Source: an uncultured Eubacteriales bacterium
Lineage (GTDB): Bacteria > Bacillota > Clostridia > Christensenellales > Borkfalkiaceae
Length of the DNA stretch: 10,536 bases
Direction of reading: 5' to 3'
Assembly (NCBI GenBank): GCA_958405585.1
Contig: CATYEP010000057.1
Location: forward strand, 1 to 10,536
Position 1 is the stretch's first letter. Every line of letters begins with the position of its first letter. A program made the translations under genes and the position numbers. This document shows, in pieces, positions 1 to 6,485 of the stretch. The notes beneath the pieces were generated by a model. The model saw only the letters and a program-made list of their open reading frames with translations. It searched no databases and was not told the origin of the DNA.

Positions 1-864
1 CGGATAGCTCCGCATTTTCATTTCCAGCACTTCGAAAATGTCTTTCTTTGAAAAATCGGGCAAAAAATTCAGCGACAAAATATCCCCCGTCTTCGAAAAA
101 GCAGACAGGCGGAATACCAGATCACCGCTGATCCCTGTATCGGTAAATAAAACGTCACCTCGCTGCGAAGTAACAGGCATCTCCTTGCCGCTCCCGTCTT
201 TACGAAATAATCCGGCTTCGCAATCCACTCGTATCCCCTTCAATCCGCGGACATCTGTCTGCACCGTCTTTATTCGTACCAACGAGGGGCTGAGCGGTGT
301 GATCGTATGCCCGAAACATGACGCAATTTTATACCCGAACCCGTCCGAACCGAAATGCGGCGAAGCCTTTCCTCCACAAGCGAGCACAAGATATTCCGAG
401 CGGTATTCGCCTGCTTGCGTACACACGATAAACTTGTCATCTTTCCGCTCATCTTTCCGCACTTCTCGCACAGCTTCACCTGTCAGTACCCGGACACCTT
501 CCCTTGCAAGCGCAAACCGAAATAAATCGGTAACGGATGACGCTTGTCTGGACGCAGGATAAACCCGCCCTGATCCGTCCGCCGTGTATAAACCGCCCAA
601 ATGCAACAGATACTGTAACAGATCTGTCTTCCCGAAACGGCTCAACACCTTTTCGGCACTTCCGCTTGACGAAAAATAATGTGACGAAGACATATTCTCG
701 TTCGTCACATTTCCCTGGCCGTTGCCCGTCGCCGACAATTTTCTGCCAAGACGTTCATTTTTCTCGATCAGCGCAATATTATGCACTCCGCCTTCAGCAA
801 GACGCAATGCACACATCATGCCCGATGCTCCCCCGCCTATAATCAATACCGTATAATCTTTCAT
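1..864 (-). CDS. BaiN/HI0933-family FAD-dependent oxidoreductase (3' end cut off by window)
   Basis: Flavoprotein of the HI0933/YhiN/BaiN family, a group of NAD(P)/FAD-dependent oxidoreductases whose physiological substrate is mostly unknown. The first 288 residues are visible; family members are usually about 400-420 residues, so roughly the last quarter lies outside the window. The N-terminus has the dinucleotide-binding GGGASG loop (residues 10-15) ending a beta strand (VLIIGGG), then an acidic residue in ALIEKN that would bind the FAD ribose. The family signature follows as LGRKLSATGNGQGNVTN (39-55), then GRVYPAS (99-105), a second FAD-contact stretch LACGGKASP (161-169) with GSDGFGY, and TDTGISG (241-247). 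In the signature, the usual GRCN of many homologues reads GQGN here. The start is an ATG with AAGGG six bases upstream and a consensus promoter. It is transcribed divergently from the DUF1508 gene. Family assignment is firm; substrate cannot be stated. Confidence 0.9.
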   Translation of the reverse strand, partial: MKDYTVLIIGGGASGMMCALRLAEGGVHNIALIEKNERLGRKLSATGNGQGNVTNENMSSSHYFSSSGSAEKVLSRFGKTDLLQYLLHLGGLYTADGSGRVYPASRQASSVTDLFRFALAREGVRVLTGEAVREVRKDERKDDKFIVCTQAGEYRSEYLVLACGGKASPHFGSDGFGYKIASCFGHTITPLSPSLVRIKTVQTDVRGLKGIRVDCEAGLFRKDGSGKEMPVTSQRGDVLFTDTGISGDLVFRLSAFSKTGDILSLNFLPDFSKKDIFEVLEMKMRSYP

Positions 865-891
865 GTAAAACCCTTGCAATGAATTTGCTTT

Positions 892-920
892 ATTCTATCG
901 TATTTCGAAAATTTTGTCAA
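892..920 (-). promoter_or_regulatory. Sigma-A promoter of the flavoprotein gene
   Basis: On the minus strand a perfect -35 TTGACA (positions 915-920) is separated by 17 bases from TAGAAT (892-897, 5 of 6 to consensus). It lies 28 bases upstream of the flavoprotein ATG, with AAGGG at 871-875 as the ribosome binding site. This is among the clearest promoters in the window. Confidence 0.8.
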
Positions 921-946
921 ACGGAATCAAAAACTTCTGTCTGTAC

Positions 947-983
947 TTGACAATTTTACGATTTTGTACTAACATTGTATTAT
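947..983 (+). promoter_or_regulatory. Promoter of the DUF1508 membrane protein gene
   Basis: A perfect -35 TTGACA (947-952) is followed after 17 bases by TAACAT (970-975, 4 of 6). An overlapping alternative is TTTACG (955-960), 17 bases, TATTAT (978-983, 5 of 6). Either would start transcription around 985-992, shortly before GGAGTGA (998-1004) and the ATG at 1010. The -35 boxes of this and the divergent promoter are only 26 bp apart. Confidence 0.7.
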
Positions 984-989
984 ACAAAA
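962..989. promoter_or_regulatory. Possible operator: inverted repeat TTTTGTA-N14-TACAAAA
   Basis: TTTTGTA (962-968) and TACAAAA (983-989) form a perfect 7-bp inverted repeat with a 14-bp centre, straddling both candidate -10 boxes of the rightward promoter. A dimeric repressor bound here would block transcription of the DUF1508 gene. AT-rich promoter DNA produces such repeats by chance, so this is suggestive only. Confidence 0.25.
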
Positions 990-1009
990 AAATATATGGA
1001 GTGATTTAA

Positions 1010-1888
1010 ATGAACGCGATCATCGAATATTTCAAAGCTAATCCTCTGTTTTTCTGGATTATCGTTGCATGCGTAGCGGTTTTGCTGATATTGATCATTG
1101 TTGCCATAGCCAAAGCCGCTCATAAATCAAAACATAAATCGAAAGAAAGTTTCGCACCCGAAAACGATACCGCCGCTGCAACTGCGACGGCCGAAACCGT
1201 TTCCTCTTCTTCTCAGAAAACCTTACAAGCAGACAACAGCGCAAGTCTTGAAGCTGAAAGCTCTGAATCCTCTGCAACGGCGGCGGCTTCCGAGCAAACA
1301 ACCGTTCCGGAAAGCAGTCCCGCAGCCCTTGAAACGACAGCTGCCGACAATCAAATTCCCGATGATATAACTTCTGATAAGGCAGATCTCGAAACGGAAG
1401 ACAAAACACAATCAAACGCTATTGAAAAAGAAGACAGATCTTCTCTCGTCGGTGCCGACCAATCTCGTGTCGCATCCCGCCCTGCCGCTGAAAAGCTGAT
1501 TGAAAAAACAGCGGACGAAGAGGACAAAAAGTCCATTTATACAGGTAAATGGGTCATTCGGAAAAACGAAGACAGTACCTACTATTTCGAATTGCGGGCA
1601 AGCAACGGAGAAAAACTTTTGACCAGTATTGATTATACTTCTCTCTCCGGCGCAAAAAACGGAATCAAGACACATAAAAACAATATCCTGCGCGATAATA
1701 TCGTTATATCTCAGAACAAGAAAAAACAATATTTCTTCAAACTTCTGAACGGTTCCAAACAGTTGCTCTGCACAGGCAAAACTTATCCGACAAAATCCCG
1801 TTGCGAAAGCGCCGTCGATTCGGTAAAAAGGTTCGCCGAAAGCGCTGTCGTTACCGTGCAAAAAGACGATGACGATGCGGAAGAATAA
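1010..1888 (+). CDS. Membrane-anchored protein with two C-terminal DUF1508 (YegP-like) repeats
   Basis: A 292-residue protein of unknown function. Residues 13-35 form one strongly hydrophobic membrane segment, followed at once by a basic stretch (KAAHKSKHKSK, 35-45). By the positive-inside rule the bulk of the protein therefore lies in the cytoplasm. Residues about 46-175 are a low-complexity Ala/Ser/Thr/Glu-rich linker, probably disordered. The C-terminus has two tandem copies of the short DUF1508 module: copy 1 about 178-226 (GKWVIRKNEDSTYYFELRAS, ending GAKNGIKTHKNN) and copy 2 about 229-276 (DNIVISQNKKKQYFFKLLNG, ending CESAVDSVKRFA). Tandem DUF1508 repeats are known from E. coli YegP, a small soluble protein of unclear role; the membrane anchor and linker are the difference here. 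The tail is acidic (KDDDDAEE). The ATG start is supported by GGAGTGA five bases upstream. It is monocistronic, with its own promoter and terminator. Confidence 0.85.
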   Translation: MNAIIEYFKANPLFFWIIVACVAVLLILIIVAIAKAAHKSKHKSKESFAPENDTAAATATAETVSSSSQKTLQADNSASLEAESSESSATAAASEQTTVPESSPAALETTAADNQIPDDITSDKADLETEDKTQSNAIEKEDRSSLVGADQSRVASRPAAEKLIEKTADEEDKKSIYTGKWVIRKNEDSTYYFELRASNGEKLLTSIDYTSLSGAKNGIKTHKNNILRDNIVISQNKKKQYFFKLLNGSKQLLCTGKTYPTKSRCESAVDSVKRFAESAVVTVQKDDDDAEE

Positions 1889-1917
1889 TCAATTATCTGT
1901 TAAACTGACCAAAGCGC

Positions 1918-1951
1918 ATGCCGCAACGGAATTTCCCGTTGCGGCATTTTT
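1918..1951 (+). terminator. Rho-independent terminator of the DUF1508 gene
   Basis: Perfect 12-bp GC-rich stem: ATGCCGCAACGG (1918-1929) pairs with CCGTTGCGGCAT (1936-1947), with a 6-base loop and a run of five T (1947-1951). It lies 29 bases past the stop codon. Confidence 0.92.
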
Positions 1952-1983
1952 ACTAAATAATTTTCGTAATCCTTTTATACTCT

Positions 1984-2086
1984 CTTTCAATTTCTTGCCA
2001 ACTTTCAATTTCCAGCCGAAGCTGAAAAAATACTGAAAATATTGTTTCTGCAGTGATTTCCGCAATTTCCCAGAAAGATTTCCGCA
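1984..2086. repeat. Two pairs of short direct repeats in the intergenic spacer
   Basis: CTTTCAATTTC occurs at 1984-1994 and 2002-2012 (18-base period). GATTTCCGCA occurs at 2055-2064 and 2077-2086 (22-base period). Apart from the two terminators, the spacer between the DUF1508 gene and serS holds no gene I can see. The repeats may be chance in AT-rich, T-run-rich DNA. Confidence 0.35.
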
Positions 2087-2115
2087 TTAAAAAAACTTAT
2101 CGGCAAACAATATGA

Positions 2116-2140
2116 AAGGCGCCTTTCATGCAGGCGCCTT
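2116..2140 (-). terminator. Probable terminator of serS
   Basis: Perfect 8-bp stem AAGGCGCC (2116-2123) / GGCGCCTT (2133-2140) with a 9-base loop, beginning three bases past the serS stop codon. On the serS strand the following tract is only moderately T-rich (TTTCATATTGTTT). On the opposite strand the hairpin is followed by ATTTTACTTTTT, so it could also back up the rightward terminator at 1918. Confidence 0.65.
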
Positions 2141-2143
2141 ATT

Positions 2144-3433
2144 TTACTTTTTCGCAGGAATAATTTTATCTTTCCCGCCCATATATTTGCGAAGCACTTC
2201 CGGAATCTTAACGCTTCCGTCTGCGTTCAGATGATTTTCCAATAAAGCAATGAGCATGCGCGGCGGCGCAACCACCGTATTATTCAGTGTATGCGCAAAA
2301 GCATTCCCTTTCTCCGTTTTATAACGGATCCCCAGACGGCGCGCCTGAGCATCTGTCAGGTTCGAACAGCTGCCGACCTCAAAATATTTTTTCTGGCGCG
2401 GACTCCACGCTTCAACGTCAATGCTCTTGTATTTCAGATCCGCGAGATCTCCGGAGCAACACTCCAAAGTACGGACAGGTATCTGCATCGAAACAAAAAG
2501 TTCGACCGTATAAGAATAAAGCTTTTCGAACCACTCTTTGCTTTCTTCGGGTTTGCAGATGACGATCATTTCCTGTTTCTCAAACTGATGGATCCTGTAA
2601 ATTCCGCGCTCTTCGATGCCGTGCGCTCCTTTCTCCTTCCGGAAACAGGGTGAATAGCTTGTAAGCGTAAGAGGCAGTTCCTTTTCGTCCAGAACAGTAT
2701 TCATGAACCTTCCGATCATGGAATGCTCACTTGTTCCGATCAGATACAGGTCTTCCCCTTCGATTTTATACATCATTCCGTCCATCTCTTCAAACGACAT
2801 GACGCCGGAAACAACGTCGCTGCGGATCATATACGGAGGGATCACATACGTAAAACCTTTATCGATCATAAAGTCGCGGGCATACGTTAAAACTGCCGAA
2901 TGCAGGCGCGCTATATCGCCCAGCAAATAATAAAATCCCTGCCCGCTCGTACGGCGCGCCGAATCCAGATCAATTCCGTTCAGACTTTCCAGAATATCCA
3001 GATGATACGGCACTTCAAAAGGTTTCTCTGCCGGTTCCAAGAAACGCTGACGCTCTACATTCTCCGAATCATCTTTCCCGATCGGCACGTCGTCCGCAAT
3101 AATGTTCGGGATCGCCATCATATCGTGCTTCAGCTTCGCAGATATTTCTTCCGTCTGCTTTTCGATCTCGGCAATACGGTCATTGTTTTGTACAACTTCC
3201 TCTTTTACCTTTGCCGCTTCTTCCGCTTTCTTTTCGCGCATCAGCTTTCCGATCTGTGCGCTGAGCGTATTTCTCTTAGCACGGCACGCATCGCCCTCCG
3301 TCTGTAACTCACGGCGCTTTGCGTCAAGCTCGAGCACCTCATCTACCAGCGGAAGTTTTTTATCCTGAAATTTTTTCCGGATGTTCTCTCGCACCGCGTC
3401 CGGATTATTCCGCAAAAAATTATTATCGATCAT
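2144..3433 (-). CDS. serS: Seryl-tRNA synthetase
   Basis: Class II aminoacyl-tRNA synthetase that charges tRNA-Ser (and tRNA-Sec if present) with serine using ATP, in the cytoplasm. At 429 residues it is full length. Residues about 27-105 are the charged antiparallel coiled-coil arm that grips the long variable arm of the tRNA. The catalytic core shows the TSEHSMIGRF stretch, class II motif 2 (SPCFRKEKGAHGIEERGIYR, then HQFEKQE) and motif 3 (APPRMLIALLENH). The C-terminal part reads ECCSGDLADL, VGSCSNLTDAQARR and AHTLNNTVV. The LNNT form is, as I recall, that of Thermus and archaeal-like SerRS rather than the LNGS form of E. coli and Bacillus. The ATG start is supported by GGAGGC six bases upstream. 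It is a single-gene unit with its own promoter and hairpin. No T-box leader is visible upstream, although many Firmicutes serS genes have one. Confidence 0.97.
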   Translation of the reverse strand: MIDNNFLRNNPDAVRENIRKKFQDKKLPLVDEVLELDAKRRELQTEGDACRAKRNTLSAQIGKLMREKKAEEAAKVKEEVVQNNDRIAEIEKQTEEISAKLKHDMMAIPNIIADDVPIGKDDSENVERQRFLEPAEKPFEVPYHLDILESLNGIDLDSARRTSGQGFYYLLGDIARLHSAVLTYARDFMIDKGFTYVIPPYMIRSDVVSGVMSFEEMDGMMYKIEGEDLYLIGTSEHSMIGRFMNTVLDEKELPLTLTSYSPCFRKEKGAHGIEERGIYRIHQFEKQEMIVICKPEESKEWFEKLYSYTVELFVSMQIPVRTLECCSGDLADLKYKSIDVEAWSPRQKKYFEVGSCSNLTDAQARRLGIRYKTEKGNAFAHTLNNTVVAPPRMLIALLENHLNADGSVKIPEVLRKYMGGKDKIIPAKK

Positions 3434-3463
3434 GAATTTGCCTCCGTAATTCTTTCATCTATT

Positions 3464-3492
3464 ATTTTAAAACAATTTTTTCTTTTTGGCAA
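3464..3492 (-). promoter_or_regulatory. serS promoter
   Basis: On the minus strand TTGCCA (3487-3492, 5 of 6 to the -35 consensus) is followed after 17 bases by TAAAAT (3464-3469, 5 of 6). The implied leader is short, about 25 bases, leaving no room for a T-box or riboswitch. A perfect TTGACA further upstream (3510-3515) has no good -10 at 16-18 bases. Confidence 0.65.
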
Positions 3493-3574
3493 TAGATTGC
3501 GGGCCATTTTGTCAATTTACTTCCTTTTTTTCCGACGCTTATTCCGCACATAAATAAAATTAAGAATAAATTGT

Positions 3575-3603
3575 TTGTTTTCAAATATATTTTATGGTAT
3601 AAT
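3575..3603 (+). promoter_or_regulatory. Extended -10 promoter of the P-type ATPase gene
   Basis: A perfect TATAAT (3598-3603) preceded by TGG (3595-3597) gives an extended -10 element (TGnTATAAT). The -35 candidate 17 bases upstream, TTGTTT (3575-3580), is weak, as is usual when an extended -10 is present. The ribosome binding site AGGAG (3635-3639) lies five bases before the ATG. Confidence 0.75.
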
Positions 3604-3644
3604 GTTCTTATTGAAACCCGATTTTTTTAGCAACAGGAGATTGT

Positions 3645-6269
3645 ATGGACAAAAAGAAAAAAACGTTCGGCTTTATCTCGCATAAAAACAGCGAAAAGAC
3701 CGACAAAAATTCCGTACAGAAAACAAATACTGAAAGTTCTTCCCTCCGCGTAGAAGATTATGTACGGGAAAAACTTTCCGCATCGGATACGAATGTACCT
3801 GCGAATACGTCCGATCAGGATATCGACAAGATAAAAAAAGAATTTTACAAGAAAAAGAAACAGGCTCCCGCAACATCGGAAATACGACGCTATTCTCCCG
3901 ACCTGCAAAAAGGCTTATCCTCTTCACAGGTCAGCGAACGTTTTTCTCAGTTCCTGTTCAACGACACGAATCAGAAATATTCCAAATCATATGCCAGTAT
4001 TTTCATCGGAAACCTGTGTACTTTCTTTAACCTATTGTGCGTCCTCGCGGCCGCAGCCCTGGTCTATTCAGGAGCAAGTGCATCCCAATTTCTTTTCGTC
4101 GTCATCTTTTCTCTGAATATCGGCTTCGGTATCGTGACCGAAATCATCGCAAAACGAAAAATCGATAAACTTTCATTATTGACAACACCTACCGCAATCG
4201 TGATCCGCGACGGCGAGAAACAGGAAATACAGTCCAAAGACATTGTTCTCGATGATATCGTCTTGCTCTCTCTCGGAAATCAGATCCCGGCCGATTGCAT
4301 TCTCGCGGAAGGCAGTATCGAAGTCAATGAATCTCTGCTCACGGGCGAATCCGTTCCCGTCAAAAAAGAACCGGGTGATCTCCTGTATGCGGGAAGTTTT
4401 ATCTCCAGCGGAACCTGCAAAGCAAGAGCCGAAAAAGTCGGCAAAAACACTTATCTGAATTCCCTTTCTTCCAAAGCAAAAAAATATAAAAAGCCCAATT
4501 CGGAACTCATGCGTTCCACCAAACTTATCATTCTCATCGTCGGCCTTCTCATTATTCCGATCGCAGGATTTATGTTCCCGGTCAACTGGGCAAATTACAA
4601 TCCTGCTTCCGACCTAACGCAGATCAATGACACCATTCAGCGTACCGTTTCCATCGTGATCGGAATGATCCCCTCGGGCATGCTTCTGCTGACCAGTATC
4701 GCCCTTACACTCGGAATCATCCGTCTCATGACTCACAACACGCTCGTGCAGGATCTCTATTCCCTGGAAGGGCTCGCCCGCGTCAACGTTCTGTGCCTCG
4801 ATAAGACAGGCACGATCACCGACGGCCGCATGAAAGTCAACGATTGCATGCTTCTGTCCAATCCCACCGATTTTTCCATCAATGAGATCGTAGGCTCATG
4901 CCTGCATTCCCTGCAGGACAATAACCAGACTTCCATTGCTCTTTATAATTACTTCGGACACAATACAACTTTGACTCCTACCGCAACCATGCCCTTTTCT
5001 TCCAAAAGAAAACTTTCCGCCGTATCGTTTGCGGAAATCGGTACCGTTGCGATCGGCGCACCAGAATTCGTACTGAGCAGCGTTCCGGAAAAAATCAACA
5101 AAATTATCAACCAGTACGCTTCCATGGGGCTGCGCGTTCTCATCGTCGCTCTGTCCGCAGGGAAAATTACCGGCGATAAACTTCCCACGGCCTTCAAGCC
5201 CGTTGCTATCGTATCCATCGCCGACAATATCCGCGACGACGCCGCCCAGACAATTCGCTGGTTCAAGGACAACGACGTCGCCATCAAAGTAATTTCGGGC
5301 GATAATCCCGTCACCGTTTCAGAGGTAGCAAAGAGAGTCGGGGTCTCCAACGCTGAAAAATATATCTCTTTGGAAGGATTAAACGAAAAAGAAGTTATTT
5401 CCGTAGCCAACAAATATACGGTATTCGGACGGGTGACGCCCGAACAGAAAGCAATCCTCGTCAAAGCCATCAAGGCCGAAGGAAACACTGTCGCCATGAC
5501 GGGTGACGGCGTCAACGATATCCTCGCCATGAAAGAAGCGGATTGCGCCGTCAGCGTTGCCTCCGGAAGCGACGCTGCCAAAAATGTCAGCCATATCGTG
5601 CTTTTAGACAATAACTTTTCGTCTATGCCGCGCGTCGTTTTTGAGGGCAGGCGCGTTATAAACAATATCCAGAATTCCTCTTCCCTGTACCTGATGAAAA
5701 CCTTTTTCACAACCATCTTTGCTATTATCTCGATCATCGGCTGGGAACTCTATCCTTTTAAAACCAACAACCTGATGCTGTTGGAATTTTTCGTGATCGG
5801 CGTGCCTTCGTTCTTTCTTTCGCTCCAACCGAACACAAACCGCGTTCAGGGGCGGTTCCTTTCAACCGTGCTATCGCGCGCATTCCCATGCGCCATCGTT
5901 TTGGTTCTTGCCGTCCAAAGCACGCGGATACTTTCCAATCTCCAGCCTCAGTATTTCGCTGAACATTATGAGGAAATCTCTACCCTCATCATTACCTTTA
6001 CCGGACTTGTCATGCTCTATCGGGTCTGCATGCCCTTCAATATGTTCCGTGCTATTCTCTTTGCCGGCATGTGCGTCCTCTGTATTCTCGGTATCACGCT
6101 CTTGCCCGAAATGTTCCTCGGCAATCCTTACAAGCCCGATTTCGTTTCCGTTCTCTATATCATTGTCGTAGTTTTGCTGGCATTCCCGGTGACCGGAATC
6201 ATGATCAAGATTTTCGACCATCTGCGATCATCCAAAAAAACTGACAACCGCTTGGAAAACCGGCTCTGA
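3645..6269 (+). CDS. Cation-translocating P-type ATPase (CtpE/Exp7-like)
   Basis: Membrane ion pump of 874 residues that couples ATP hydrolysis, through a phospho-aspartate, to cation transport. All core motifs are present: actuator TGES (233-236), phosphorylation site DKTGTIT (Asp386), nucleotide-domain GAPE (471-474), SGDN (551-554) and hinge TGDGVND (619-625). Membrane segments: a pair at about 122-166, a pair at about 293-311 and 333-360, and about six from 690 to the C-terminus. The segment-4 ion motif is PSGM (343-346) instead of the PEGL of classical Ca2+ pumps. No N-terminal CxxC heavy-metal domain is present. The region IVIGMIPSGMLLLTSIALTL and the LVQDLYSLEGLARV lead-in resemble the CtpE/Exp7-type pumps of actinobacteria and streptococci; mycobacterial CtpE has been linked to Ca2+ uptake. 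The first ~83 residues are an extra Lys/Ser-rich, probably disordered tail. Ion specificity is inferred, not shown. It stands alone between its own promoter and terminators. Confidence 0.93.
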   Translation: MDKKKKTFGFISHKNSEKTDKNSVQKTNTESSSLRVEDYVREKLSASDTNVPANTSDQDIDKIKKEFYKKKKQAPATSEIRRYSPDLQKGLSSSQVSERFSQFLFNDTNQKYSKSYASIFIGNLCTFFNLLCVLAAAALVYSGASASQFLFVVIFSLNIGFGIVTEIIAKRKIDKLSLLTTPTAIVIRDGEKQEIQSKDIVLDDIVLLSLGNQIPADCILAEGSIEVNESLLTGESVPVKKEPGDLLYAGSFISSGTCKARAEKVGKNTYLNSLSSKAKKYKKPNSELMRSTKLIILIVGLLIIPIAGFMFPVNWANYNPASDLTQINDTIQRTVSIVIGMIPSGMLLLTSIALTLGIIRLMTHNTLVQDLYSLEGLARVNVLCLDKTGTITDGRMKVNDCMLLSNPTDFSINEIVGSCLHSLQDNNQTSIALYNYFGHNTTLTPTATMPFSSKRKLSAVSFAEIGTVAIGAPEFVLSSVPEKINKIINQYASMGLRVLIVALSAGKITGDKLPTAFKPVAIVSIADNIRDDAAQTIRWFKDNDVAIKVISGDNPVTVSEVAKRVGVSNAEKYISLEGLNEKEVISVANKYTVFGRVTPEQKAILVKAIKAEGNTVAMTGDGVNDILAMKEADCAVSVASGSDAAKNVSHIVLLDNNFSSMPRVVFEGRRVINNIQNSSSLYLMKTFFTTIFAIISIIGWELYPFKTNNLMLLEFFVIGVPSFFLSLQPNTNRVQGRFLSTVLSRAFPCAIVLVLAVQSTRILSNLQPQYFAEHYEEISTLIITFTGLVMLYRVCMPFNMFRAILFAGMCVLCILGITLLPEMFLGNPYKPDFVSVLYIIVVVLLAFPVTGIMIKIFDHLRSSKKTDNRLENRL

Positions 6270-6343
6270 AATTCCGTTCGTCGCCTTATGCAGAATGATT
6301 CATTCGCGGCGTTCCGATTTGTTCCTTTTTTAAAAATAATTTC

Positions 6344-6389
6344 AGCGCCGCAAAAATCGTTTTCGTTTTTTGCGGCGCTTCGTATTTTT
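6344..6389 (+). terminator. Hairpin terminator of the P-type ATPase gene
   Basis: Perfect 13-bp stem AGCGCCGCAAAAA (6344-6356) / TTTTTGCGGCGCT (6367-6379) with a 10-base loop. The T-run (6385-6389) starts a few bases after the stem, so it may be less efficient than the second hairpin downstream at 6428. Confidence 0.7.
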
Positions 6390-6427
6390 CTGTAGAGATC
6401 TATATGAAAGTCCTATCTTCATGAAAC

Positions 6428-6476
6428 AAAAAAGCAGACAGACTCTTCGTTGCCAGAAGAGTCTGTCTGCTTTTTT
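6428..6476. terminator. Perfect 21-bp two-way terminator between convergent genes
   Basis: AAAAAAGCAGACAGACTCTTC (6428-6448, 21 bases) pairs without mismatch with its complement at 6456-6476 around a 7-base loop (GTTGCCA). Six A at the left foot and six T at the right foot give a terminal U-run in both directions. It ends the leftward cdaA-DUF1015-lysC operon ten bases past the lysC stop and acts as a second stop for the rightward ATPase transcript. Confidence 0.93.
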
Positions 6477-6485
6477 ATCTTTTCA

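Noticed and set aside
38..842. Two rightward reading frames covering the left end
   Set aside because: They lie antisense to the flavoprotein gene, which has clear FAD-binding motifs, a ribosome binding site and a consensus promoter. The rightward products are Pro/Arg/Ser-rich with no recognisable domain.
3434..3644. T-box riboswitch upstream of serS
   Set aside because: I looked for the T-box AGGGTGGNACC core and a terminator before serS on the minus strand. Neither is present, and the predicted transcript leader is only about 25 bases.
4949..5737. A 262-codon leftward open frame inside the ATPase gene
   Set aside because: It is antisense to the nucleotide-binding domain of the P-type ATPase, whose motifs are all intact. 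Long antisense frames are expected over such codon usage, and no ribosome binding site or promoter supports it.
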